Notes under the pieces: generated by a model | The model's input: only the letters and a program-made list of their open reading frames with translations | The model's database searches: none | Told to the model about the DNA's origin: nothing | Program-made: the position numbers and the translations under genes | In this document: positions 7,644 through 15,042 of the stretch, one piece after another | Numbering within the stretch: the first letter of the stretch is position 1 | Layout of the letters: each line of letters begins with the position of its first letter | Assembly: GCF_023498005.1 (NCBI RefSeq) | Contig: NZ_CP097289.1 | Location: forward strand, 3,906,001-3,970,000 | DNA: 64,000 nt | Direction: 5' to 3' | Source: Streptomyces durmitorensis | GTDB lineage: Bacteria > Actinomycetota > Actinomycetes > Streptomycetales > Streptomycetaceae

Positions 7644-7732
7644 GGCAGCCTCCTTTCGGGAGCACTCTTCATGAGCGTAACCGCCCCCGCCGTCATTCCG
7701 CCCTGCATCACCCATTCGAGTAACCCCCCTGG

Positions 7733-9313
7733 TCAGAACGCGTCCGTCGGCACGTACGCCCCCCACACCTCCCGCAGCGCGTCGCACACCTCGCCCACCG
7801 TCGCCCGCGCCCGCAGCGCGTCCTTCATCGGGTAGAGGACGTTGGCCTCTCCCTTGGCCGCCTCCTGGAGCGAGGAGAGTGCCGCGTCCACCGCCGCCCG
7901 GTCGCGCTCCGCCCGCAGCCTCGCGAGGCGGGCCGCCTGCTGGGCCTCGATGGCGGGGTCGACGCGGAGGGGTTCGTAGGGCTCCTCCGCGTCCAGCTGG
8001 AAGCGGTTGACGCCGACCACCACGCGTTCACCGGAGTCGGTCTCCTGGGCGATGCGGTAGGCGCTGCGCTCGATCTCGCTCTTCTGGAAGCCGTGCTCGA
8101 TGGCGGCCACCGCGCCGCCCATGTCCTCGACGCGCTCCATGAGCCCAAGGGCCGCGGCCTCGATGTCGTCCGTCATCTTCTCGACGACGTACGACCCGGC
8201 GAACGGGTCGACCGTGGCGGTCACGTCCGTCTCGTACGCGAGGACCTGCTGCGTGCGCAGGGCCAGGCGCGCGCTCTTGTCGGTCGGCAGCGCGATCGCC
8301 TCGTCGAAGGAGTTCGTGTGCAGGGACTGGGTGCCGCCGAGCACCGCGCCCAGGCCCTGGACCGCGACCCGGACGAGGTTCACCTCGGGCTGCTGGGCGG
8401 TGAGCTGGACCCCGGCCGTCTGCGTGTGGAAGCGCAGCATCAGCGACTTCGGGTTCTTCGCGCCGAACTCGTCGCGCATCACGCGGGCCCAGATGCGGCG
8501 CGCGGCACGGAACTTGGCGACCTCCTCCAGGAGCGTCGTACGTGCCACGAAGAAGAAGGACAGGCGGGGCGCGAAGTCGTCCACGTCCATGCCCGCCGCG
8601 ACCGCCGTGCGGACGTACTCGATGCCGTCGGCGAGGGTGAAGGCGATCTCCTGCGCGGGCGTCGCACCCGCCTCGGCCATGTGGTAGCCGGAGATGGAGA
8701 TGGTGTTCCACTTCGGGATCTCGGCCCGGCAGTACTTGAAGATGTCCGCGACCAGGCGCAGCGACGGCTTGGGCGGGAAGATGTACGTGCCGCGCGCGAT
8801 GTACTCCTTCAGGATGTCGTTCTGGATCGTGCCCGTCAGCTCGCCTGCGTCGACGCCCTGTTCCTCGCCCACCAGTTGGTACATGAGGAGCAGCAGGGCG
8901 GCGGGGGCGTTGATCGTCATCGACGTCGACACCTTGTCCAGCGGGATGCCGCCGAACAGGACGCGCATGTCGTCGATCGAGTCGATCGCGACGCCCACCT
9001 TGCCGACCTCGCCGGACGCGATCGGGGCGTCCGAGTCGTGGCCCATCTGCGTGGGCAGGTCGAAGGCGACGGAGAGGCCCGTCGTGCCGTTCGCGATCAG
9101 CTGCTGGTAGCGGGCGTTGGACTCGACGGCCGTGCCGAAGCCCGCGTACTGGCGCATCGTCCAGGGGCGGCCGGTGTACATGGTGGGATACACGCCGCGT
9201 GTGAAGGGATAGGCGCCCGGTGCGCCCAGCTTCGTCGCGGGATCCCAGCCGTCGAGGGCCTCGGGGCCGTACACGGGCTCGACGGGCAGTCCGGACTCCG
9301 AATCACGCGCCAT
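7733..9313 (-). CDS. Acyl-CoA mutase large subunit (methylmalonyl-/isobutyryl-CoA mutase family)
   Basis: A 526-aa TIM-barrel acyl-CoA mutase. Recognisable elements: [20 protein letters not shown] (substrate-binding Tyr/Arg region, near residue 45), [78 protein letters not shown] and [18 protein letters not shown]. It ends after the barrel and lacks the C-terminal B12-binding domain (no DxHxxG motif), so it must pair with a separate small subunit not found in this window, as in two-part isobutyryl- or ethylmalonyl-type mutases. The start has GGAGG about 10 nt upstream. Reaction: adenosylcobalamin-dependent rearrangement of a branched acyl-CoA; exact substrate not determinable. Confidence 0.88.
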   Translation of the reverse strand: MARDSESGLPVEPVYGPEALDGWDPATKLGAPGAYPFTRGVYPTMYTGRPWTMRQYAGFGTAVESNARYQQLIANGTTGLSVAFDLPTQMGHDSDAPIASGEVGKVGVAIDSIDDMRVLFGGIPLDKVSTSMTINAPAALLLLMYQLVGEEQGVDAGELTGTIQNDILKEYIARGTYIFPPKPSLRLVADIFKYCRAEIPKWNTISISGYHMAEAGATPAQEIAFTLADGIEYVRTAVAAGMDVDDFAPRLSFFFVARTTLLEEVAKFRAARRIWARVMRDEFGAKNPKSLMLRFHTQTAGVQLTAQQPEVNLVRVAVQGLGAVLGGTQSLHTNSFDEAIALPTDKSARLALRTQQVLAYETDVTATVDPFAGSYVVEKMTDDIEAAALGLMERVEDMGGAVAAIEHGFQKSEIERSAYRIAQETDSGERVVVGVNRFQLDAEEPYEPLRVDPAIEAQQAARLARLRAERDRAAVDAALSSLQEAAKGEANVLYPMKDALRARATVGEVCDALREVWGAYVPTDAF

Positions 9314-9446
9314 CGCTCTGCGCCTCCTGCGAGAGATCCTTCTCCGTTACTTCTCCGGTATAGCGGTCCTCCCCCAGCATGCGGCAACGTTCAGGGGTGG
9401 TCACTCGCGGGGAACACTCTCAGCGAGGCTGTGGAGCAGTTCAGCG

Positions 9447-10310
9447 ATGACGGGGGTCGTTGTGGGCAAAGGTGCGATAGCCGTGGGGGCCGTGGTCGCG
9501 GTCGCCCTGGTCGGCGGGTGCAAGGCGCAGGCCGTCGACTCGGACGGGAAGGCGCAGCCGGTCAGGATCTCCCCCACGAAGACGAAGTCGGACGGGACCG
9601 GCCCCGATGAGCCGTCCGGGCCGTCCAAGGGGACGGCCGAGGGACCTTCCGAGGCGGCGCCGACCCCCGAGCCGGCGCCGAAGACGCTGCTCGCGCCGGG
9701 GCAGCGCGGCGACCAGGTGCGTGAGCTGCAGGCCAGGCTCCGGCAGATCGCCTGGTTCTTCGACAACCCCTCGGGGACGTACGGCTCGTCCACGACCTCC
9801 GCGGTCAAGGGGTTCCAGGGCAAGCGCGGGCTGCCCCGCACGGGCACGACGGACACGGTGACCTGGCAGAAGCTGGTCGGCATGACGCGCGAGCCCACGA
9901 AGTACGAGCTGTACTCGGGAGGCGGCATCCCGGCGTCGAAGCCCGACAAGCGCTGCATGACCGGCCGCGTCCTGTGCATCAGCAAGGAGAGCCGCACGCT
10001 GACCTGGATGATCGACGGCAAGGCCGTCTCGACGATGGACGTGCGCTTCGGCTCGCAGTACACCCCCACCCGTGACGGCACGTTCACCGTCTACTGGAAG
10101 TCACGCCACCACGTCTCGACGCTGTACGACACCGCCATGCCGTACGCGATGTTCTTCAGCGGCGGCCAGGCCGTGCACTACTCGTCGGACTTCGCGGCGA
10201 CCGGTTACAACGGCGCTTCGCACGGCTGCGTGAACGTACGGGACGAGAAGAAGATCGCGAGTCTGTTCTCGCAGGTAAAGAACGGCGACAAGGTCGTCGT
10301 CTACAAGTGA
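9447..10310 (+). CDS. L,D-transpeptidase lipoprotein with peptidoglycan-binding domain
   Basis: A 287-aa exported protein. Residues 1-25 are a lipoprotein signal ending in the lipobox VGGC, followed by a Pro/Ser/Lys-rich linker. Residues about 80-142 form a PG_binding_1 domain (LAPGQRGDQVRELQARLRQI ... SAVKGFQGKRGLPRTG). Residues about 160-287 are the YkuD catalytic domain, with HYSSDFAATGYNG and the active-site motif SHGCVNVRD (catalytic cysteine). It should form 3-3 cross-links or attach proteins to peptidoglycan at the outer membrane face. Single gene, divergent from the mutase and followed by a strong bidirectional hairpin. Confidence 0.92.
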   Translation: MTGVVVGKGAIAVGAVVAVALVGGCKAQAVDSDGKAQPVRISPTKTKSDGTGPDEPSGPSKGTAEGPSEAAPTPEPAPKTLLAPGQRGDQVRELQARLRQIAWFFDNPSGTYGSSTTSAVKGFQGKRGLPRTGTTDTVTWQKLVGMTREPTKYELYSGGGIPASKPDKRCMTGRVLCISKESRTLTWMIDGKAVSTMDVRFGSQYTPTRDGTFTVYWKSRHHVSTLYDTAMPYAMFFSGGQAVHYSSDFAATGYNGASHGCVNVRDEKKIASLFSQVKNGDKVVVYK

Positions 10311-10350
10311 GGCCGGCAGATGCGGAGAACGGCCCGGGGCCGGATTAATC

Positions 10351-10389
10351 AGCGTGGGCGGGATCGGGGGAACGTCTCCCGCCCACGCT
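10351..10389. terminator. Bidirectional hairpin terminator
   Basis: AGCGTGGGCGGGA (10351-10363) pairs perfectly with TCCCGCCCACGCT (10377-10389), a 13-bp stem with a 13-nt loop. It lies 40 nt past the L,D-transpeptidase stop and between convergent genes. The remaining 10390-10553 holds nothing I can identify. Confidence 0.8.
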
Positions 10390-10553
10390 GGTGGCACTGA
10401 GCCAAAGGTACGGGGGGAACCCCTGGCTCGTGCGCGGGCCGATGACCAGTCGGCTCACTTCTTACTGCGTCGCTGCTCCAAAAAACGTCACACCTGCGGC
10501 GCGCGATGTTTCCGAGCAGGTCAGAGGCCCACCGGGACGCGGGCAGGACTCGG

Positions 10554-11681
10554 CTAGGACCCGTTATCGGGCAGTACGGGCTGCGCGCTGTACGAGGCGG
10601 TCACCGTGGGCGCCGGATGCGGCACCGAGGGGGCCACGATCGGCGGGACGGGGCTGCTGCCGCCGTTGCCCCAGTGGTCGTTGCCGCCGCCGGACGTTCC
10701 GTCGCCGTTGCCCTGGTCGCCGTCGCCGCCGTTGTCTCCGTCGTCGCCGCCGTTGCCGCCATCGCCGCTGCCGCCGTTGTGCTCGCGGTCGTTGCCCGAT
10801 CCGTCCAGGACACGGCCGCAGAACTCGGTCACCCGCCGGGGTCCCTTGGCGGCTTCCTCCAGGCGGCGCCTCTTGTCGCCCTGGAGCTCTCCGCTGCGGT
10901 AGTCGCGGCAGGCGGAGACCACCTTGCGGTACCAGTCGCTCGCCTCGTCCTCGCGCTGCGGGTCGCCGGAGCCGGGCTGCGTGGTGCCCGCGCCGCCGTT
11001 GCCGCCCTTGGACGTGCTCTTTGGGTCCTCGACTTCCTGCGGCGGCGCGCTGCTGCCGGGTTCGCGCGTGGGGTCTTCCGGGGTGGTGGTCACGTCGTCG
11101 GGCTCGACGTCCGGCGCGCTGCTCGCGTCGTCGGACGGCGACGAGAGCGGTTCGGGCGAGGCGACGGACGAGGCGGAGGCCGCGGGGCCCGGCTTGTCAC
11201 GGTCGCCGAACGGCGAGGGGAGCACGCCCGTGCCGGCCGCCACGGCGACTCCGCCGATCATGCAGCCGGCCAGCACCGCGGCGAGTCCGTACCGCAGGGG
11301 GCGGGCCCAGCGTGCGGGGCGCGGAGACTCGGACGAGCGGCCGATATGCACCGTTTCGCCCGCTCCCACGCGCGTAGAAGCTGTCCGTGCATGAGGGCCA
11401 CGAGCCTCCCGGAACGCCGCGAGCGCGGCGGCTTCACCAGGGAGTTCGGAGGAAATGTCGGCCGGTACGACGGAGCCCGCGCGGTCGTCGGCGGCCAGTG
11501 CGGCCAACGCCTTGGCCAGTTGCGCGGCCTGTTCCCGCGCCTGAGGGTCGGTGCTGTCGATGCCGTCGGTGCCGTCAACGCCGTCGGTGCCGTCGGTGCC
11601 GTCGGTGCCGTCGAAGGGGTCACCGCTCAGCAAACGCTCCGCCGCTTCGCGGTCCAGCCACCTGTAATCCTCGTCGGCCAT
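10554..11681 (-). CDS. Single-TM protein partnered with an ECF-type sigma factor
   Basis: A 375-aa protein whose ATG overlaps the TGA of the upstream sigma gene (TGATG). A cytosolic N-terminus of about 135 residues contains a (GTD)n tract (DGTDGTDGTDGVDGTDG, from 9-nt repeats near 11565-11620); one transmembrane helix follows (LRYGLAAVLAGCMIGGVAVA), then a long Ser/Pro/Asp-rich extracytoplasmic linker, a small folded segment with two cysteines (SACRDYRSGELQ ... VTEFCGRVL) and a Gly/Asp-rich tail. It lacks the zinc anti-sigma HxxxCxxC motif. The coupled arrangement suggests it anchors or inhibits the sigma factor, but that is inference. A paralogous pair follows at 12743-13928. Confidence 0.78.
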   Translation of the reverse strand: MADEDYRWLDREAAERLLSGDPFDGTDGTDGTDGVDGTDGIDSTDPQAREQAAQLAKALAALAADDRAGSVVPADISSELPGEAAALAAFREARGPHARTASTRVGAGETVHIGRSSESPRPARWARPLRYGLAAVLAGCMIGGVAVAAGTGVLPSPFGDRDKPGPAASASSVASPEPLSSPSDDASSAPDVEPDDVTTTPEDPTREPGSSAPPQEVEDPKSTSKGGNGGAGTTQPGSGDPQREDEASDWYRKVVSACRDYRSGELQGDKRRRLEEAAKGPRRVTEFCGRVLDGSGNDREHNGGSGDGGNGGDDGDNGGDGDQGNGDGTSGGGNDHWGNGGSSPVPPIVAPSVPHPAPTVTASYSAQPVLPDNGS

Positions 11682-12346
11682 CACATGTCCTTCTGCGCCC
11701 GGATACGCGAATGCGTCACACCGGCGGACGTCACCGCAGGCCCGCGCCGCTCCCTCTGGGGCGGTACCGCGTCCAGCGCACCCTGACTCGGCGGGCCGTC
11801 GGCGCCGAGCAGTTCCGCGAGCCGCTTCAGGCCGCGGTGCGCGGCGGTGCGGACGGCTCCGGGGCGCTTGCCGAGGGTCAGGGCCGCGCTCTTGGCGTCG
11901 AGGCCGACGACCACCCGGAGCACGACCGCTTCCGCCTGGTCCTGCGGGAGCTGGGCTATCAGGGCGAGGGCGTCTCCGGTCGCGAGGGACTCCATCGCCT
12001 CGTCGGCTGTGTCCGCTTCGCCCGGCTTCCCGGTCAGCTCGGTCTCGTCGCCGCCTATCGCCGGGCGGCGGCCCCGCATACGTATGTGATCGAGCGCGCG
12101 GTTGCGCGCTATGCGCGCGGCCCAGCCGCGGAACCGGTCCGCGTCGCCGCTGAACCGGTCGAGGTCCCGGGCTATCTGCAGCCAGGCCTCGGACGCGACA
12201 TCCTCCGCGTCCGGGTCTCCGACCAGCGTTCTTACGTAGCCGAGCAGCCGCGGGTGCACGGCGCGGTACACAGTCCGGAACGCGGTCTCGTCCCCGTCCT
12301 GCGCCGCAAGCACCGCGGCGGTCAGTTCCGCGTCGTCCCCCAGCAC
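11681..12346 (-). CDS. RNA polymerase sigma factor, ECF-like (copy A)
   Basis: A 221-aa sigma-70-type factor from GTG 12346 with GGGAGAA just upstream. Region 2 comprises AAVLAAQDGDETAFRTVYRA, DAEDVASEAWLQIARDLDRF and FRGWAARIARNRALDHIR; region 4 is LIAQLPQDQAEAVVLRVVVG with the HTH ALTLGKRPGAVRTAAHRGLK. It is closely related to copy B at 13272 (shared VVVGLDA, LGKRPGAVRTAA, RGLKRLAE), showing a tandem duplication of the sigma/membrane protein unit. Its stop overlaps the start of its membrane partner. The C-terminal tail beyond region 4 (about 40 residues) is unconserved between the copies. Confidence 0.9.
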   Translation of the reverse strand: MLGDDAELTAAVLAAQDGDETAFRTVYRAVHPRLLGYVRTLVGDPDAEDVASEAWLQIARDLDRFSGDADRFRGWAARIARNRALDHIRMRGRRPAIGGDETELTGKPGEADTADEAMESLATGDALALIAQLPQDQAEAVVLRVVVGLDAKSAALTLGKRPGAVRTAAHRGLKRLAELLGADGPPSQGALDAVPPQRERRGPAVTSAGVTHSRIRAQKDM

Positions 12347-12543
12347 AACTTCTCCCTATGCGCCTACACCGGTTGCGGTCCTGCCCCCGCAGCCTGGCGC
12401 GAAGCAGCACGCTACGGGCTGAAGTGGGCTCACGTCCATGTTTGGTACAACGCGCAACTAGCGCGTGACAGTACGCGGTGTGACAGAAAACGCACCCGCG
12501 GCGCTGAAGGGAGTACGGGCCGCGTGCGGTCCGTCCGCGTGAC

Positions 12544-12581
12544 GGCCGGGGTCTCTCCTGTGGGGGGTGGCGACCCCGGCC
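12544..12581. terminator. GC-rich inverted repeat in 396-nt gap
   Basis: GGCCGGGGTC (12544-12553) pairs with GACCCCGGCC (12572-12581), loop 18 nt. It lies between the 3' end of the 12743 gene and the sigma gene at 12346 and may end transcription from the former. The rest of this gap (12347-12742) contains the repeat element below and sigma copy A's upstream region, with no gene I can support. Confidence 0.45.
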
Positions 12582-12675
12582 GCTCACCTTGGCGGGGGCC
12601 CTGGGCGGATCTCCCCCCTGTGGCTTCGCCCCTTCCCCCTTGGCTTCGGGCGCCGCTCCCTCTCCCCTTGTTCGT

Positions 12676-12727
12676 CTGCGGGTTGGTCGTGGCTGGTCGC
12701 GCCGTTCCCCGCGCCCCTTCGGGGCGC
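12676..12727 (-). repeat. Streptomyces ubiquitous intergenic repeat with terminal hairpin
   Basis: On the reverse strand the stretch reads GCGCCCCGAAGGGGCGC followed by GGGGAACGGCGCGACC and CAGCCACGACCAACCCGCAG. I recognise this as the element found in many copies between Streptomyces genes. The leading perfect 7-bp hairpin (12711-12717/12721-12727, loop TTC) lies 15 nt beyond the stop of the 12743 gene and can serve as its terminator. Confidence 0.75.
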
Positions 12728-12742
12728 TCCCCCGGCCGCTCC

Positions 12743-13258
12743 TCAACCGGTGTGGGGCTTGGGCTGCTTGGGGGGCTTGGGGGGCTTCGCGTTTTTCGGC
12801 TCCTTGGAGTGCTTGTTGTGGCTCTCCTTGGGGGCCTTGCTCTTGCCCTTGTCCTTGCCTTTGCCCTTGCTCGCGTCCTTCGCCTTGCCGGGCTGCTCCG
12901 CCTGCGGCGGCGTCGGCGAGGCCGGGCGCTGTGCGGGGGCCGTTGTGCGGGGCGGGCTCGGGCGGTCGCGGTCGGGGGCGCTGGTGTCCGGCGTAGGCGA
13001 CGCGTTGATGGAGGCGAGAGCGACCCCGCCGAGCAGCACGCTCGCGATCACCGCGCCCACCGCCGCCCGCAGCGAACCCAGCGCACGGCCTCGTGCGCTC
13101 GGACGCCAGTCGTCGCGGCGGCGGGTGCGTGCCCGGTGGTTGCCCCCGTCCCGCGCGGAGCGGAACGCGGCGACCGCACGGCTCTGGGCGTCGGCGTCGA
13201 CGGCGCCGGAACGCACCGCCTCACCCAACACCGCGTCCACGCGTTCGTTCACGCCCAT
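12743..13258 (-). CDS. Single-TM protein partnered with sigma factor copy B
   Basis: A 171-aa protein starting at ATG 13258, 13 nt after the sigma stop, with GGAG 5 nt before the start. An N-terminal cytosolic part (MGVNERVDAVLGEAVRSGAV and a basic stretch) is followed by one transmembrane helix (LRAAVGAVIASVLLGGVALA) and an external Pro/Lys-rich tail with KGKGKDKGKSK and PKPPKPPKQPKP. The arrangement duplicates that of the 10554/11681 pair, although the two membrane proteins share little beyond topology. Lysine-rich external tails could contact anionic wall polymer. Function not known; a sigma-regulating role is inferred from gene order. Confidence 0.75.
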   Translation of the reverse strand: MGVNERVDAVLGEAVRSGAVDADAQSRAVAAFRSARDGGNHRARTRRRDDWRPSARGRALGSLRAAVGAVIASVLLGGVALASINASPTPDTSAPDRDRPSPPRTTAPAQRPASPTPPQAEQPGKAKDASKGKGKDKGKSKAPKESHNKHSKEPKNAKPPKPPKQPKPHTG

Positions 13259-13271
13259 CCTGACTCCCCGG

Positions 13272-13928
13272 TCATCTCGACTCCCCCAGCGGACCGGCGC
13301 CGTCATCCGTCACACCTCGCGCCGCGCCCAACTGCTCGGCGAGCCGCTTGAGGCCCCGGTACGCGGCGGTACGCACCGCCCCGGGGCGTTTGCCGAGCAC
13401 CCGCGCCGTCGCCGGGGCGTCCAGGCCGACGACCACCCGCAGCAGCACCGCCTCCGCCTGATCCCGCGGCAGCCCAGCGATCAGCGCGATGGCCTGCTCC
13501 GTGGAGATCGACTCGAGCGCCTGCTCCGACGTGCTGTGCGGTCCGGGGAGTTCGAGCATGTCCTGTTCGAGGGCGGACGGGCGCGGCCTGACCTTCTGGC
13601 GCCGCAGATGGTCGAGGGCCCGGTGGCGCGCGATGGTCGCCGTCCAGCCGCGGAAGCCCGCGCCGTCGCCCCGGAACCGCCCCAGGTCGCGGGCGATCTC
13701 CAGCCAGGCCTCGGCCGCAATGTCCTCGGCGGTCTCTCCGTCGTGGCCGACCAGACCCCGCAGATAGCCGACGAGCCCCGGCTGCACCAGGCGGTACGCG
13801 ACCGCGAAGGCCGCCTCGTCGCCCTCCTGTGCCCGCGCGACCGCGGCGCCCAGCTCCTCGTCCCGCGCCTGTGCGCGACGGGGTTCCCCTCCTCGACCCA
13901 CGCTTTCCCATCCGTACCGCTGCGACAC
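13272..13928 (-). CDS. RNA polymerase sigma factor, ECF-like (copy B)
   Basis: A 218-aa sigma-70-type factor from GTG 13928. Region 2: AVARAQEGDEAAFAVAYRLV, ETAEDIAAEAWLEIARDLGR and FRGWTATIARHRALDHLRRQ; region 4: LIAGLPRDQAEAVLLRVVVG and the HTH ARVLGKRPGAVRTAAYRGLK. It is a paralogue of the 11681 gene. The exact start is uncertain: the first 20 or so residues are weakly conserved and an internal GTG exists near codon 10. It forms an operon with the membrane protein at 12743. The hairpin at 13931-13958 separates it from the upstream lipoprotein gene. Confidence 0.88.
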   Translation of the reverse strand: MSQRYGWESVGRGGEPRRAQARDEELGAAVARAQEGDEAAFAVAYRLVQPGLVGYLRGLVGHDGETAEDIAAEAWLEIARDLGRFRGDGAGFRGWTATIARHRALDHLRRQKVRPRPSALEQDMLELPGPHSTSEQALESISTEQAIALIAGLPRDQAEAVLLRVVVGLDAPATARVLGKRPGAVRTAAYRGLKRLAEQLGAARGVTDDGAGPLGESR

Positions 13929-13930
13929 TG

Positions 13931-13958
13931 CTCACCGTGTCCGTGCCCCCACGGTGAG
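13931..13958 (-). terminator. Hairpin between lipoprotein and sigma genes
   Basis: CTCACCGTG (13931-13939) pairs with CACGGTGAG (13950-13958), 9 bp with a 10-nt loop. It follows the lipoprotein stop by 40 nt and abuts the sigma start at 13928, so it may terminate the former or occlude the sigma translation start. Confidence 0.5.
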
Positions 13959-13998
13959 CTGCGCCAAGGTCCACAGAAATGTCACAGGTCCGGGCGGT

Positions 13999-14865
13999 TC
14001 AGACCTCGAAGAGCGAGCCACCGCCGAGGCCGACGTCCGCCAGGTCGAGGACCAGGGACGGGTCGGGGGCCCGCGCGACGACCGGCTTGTCGTAGTCGGA
14101 CATTTCCATCTCCATGCGCACGTCGTCCTTTGTCTGTGTCATGCCGACGAGGTACGGCTTGTCGCCCGTCGCCAGGTAGACGGTCATGTCGTTGCCGCCG
14201 TCCGTCGCTTCGAGCGGCGTCACCCGCCGCCCGTGCCACTGCCTCTCCGGCAGCGCCCGCGTCCCGCTCAGATCGGTGAGTGAGCCGCCGTCGAGGTCGC
14301 CGAGCGCCGTGCCCAGGTCGCACATCTGCGCCGGCGAGGCCGCGCTCGGCGCCCGGCGCTCCGTCGGGATCCTCATGTACTTGCCGCGCGCGAGCGCCGT
14401 CCGCTCCCTGGCCCTGGCCGCGACCTCCGGGCGGCCGCTCGCCTCACCGGCGGCACGGATCGCGTCGAGCGCCTCGCCCGAGAAACGGAAGTAGGCCTCT
14501 TTGGCACTGATCATGACGATGTCGCCGCTCTTGGTGGGCCCGTCGTCGAACGTCCCGGTGCATCTGTTGTGGCGGTCCATGTGCACGGAGATCTTCTGGT
14601 GCTTGGCGGGGCCGGTGATCTCGGCGCTGATGCGCAAGGTGTCGGCGCTCTTGAGCAACTCCATGGCCTCCCCGGAAAGCCGCTCGCCCCGCACCTCGTC
14701 GGCGGGCTTCGGCGGCTCCGACGGCGTCCGCTCGACCAGCCCCTCGTACACCTTCCCCTCACCACCACCGCAGGACACGAGCGCCCCCATCACGAGACAG
14801 CAGGCGACTCCCCGCACCCACCGGCGTCTCTTCCCCACCACAGAAACCACGCTCCCCACCCGCAC
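13999..14865 (-). CDS. Secreted lipoprotein, possibly LppX/LprG-like
   Basis: A 288-aa exported protein. The N-terminus has basic residues, a hydrophobic core and the lipobox ALVSC (cysteine near residue 32), so it should be lipid-anchored outside the membrane. The mature part contains TLRISAEITGPAKHQKISVH and a later YLATGDKPYLVGMTQTKDD segment, a two-strand pattern (LRI...GTFDDGP...IVMISAKEAYFRF) resembling the beta-sheet-rich, lipid-binding LppX/LprAFG family of actinobacteria. I rate the family match as tentative. The gene stands alone in front of the sigma/membrane protein pairs. A start a few codons further in, close to the basic segment, is also possible. Confidence 0.75.
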   Translation of the reverse strand: MRVGSVVSVVGKRRRWVRGVACCLVMGALVSCGGGEGKVYEGLVERTPSEPPKPADEVRGERLSGEAMELLKSADTLRISAEITGPAKHQKISVHMDRHNRCTGTFDDGPTKSGDIVMISAKEAYFRFSGEALDAIRAAGEASGRPEVAARARERTALARGKYMRIPTERRAPSAASPAQMCDLGTALGDLDGGSLTDLSGTRALPERQWHGRRVTPLEATDGGNDMTVYLATGDKPYLVGMTQTKDDVRMEMEMSDYDKPVVARAPDPSLVLDLADVGLGGGSLFEV

Positions 14866-15042
14866 TTCTCTCTCACTCCCCGTTCACAGCTGTCAGGTGA
14901 CCCAGCGCAACGCATTACCCAAACGTCACACCTCAGAAGTGCGGGATACGTCACGTCGCATTTCGCCCAGCCACGTACAACCGTTTGACCCTCGGGCCGG
15001 TCGTAAGCACTCGTTTTGGTCAACCGGTAATTCCGCTAAGGG

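Noticed and set aside
11682..12746. N-terminal extension of the 10554 membrane protein to 730 aa
   Set aside because: It would run in another frame through the whole sigma gene; ATG 11681 overlapping the sigma stop is the natural start.
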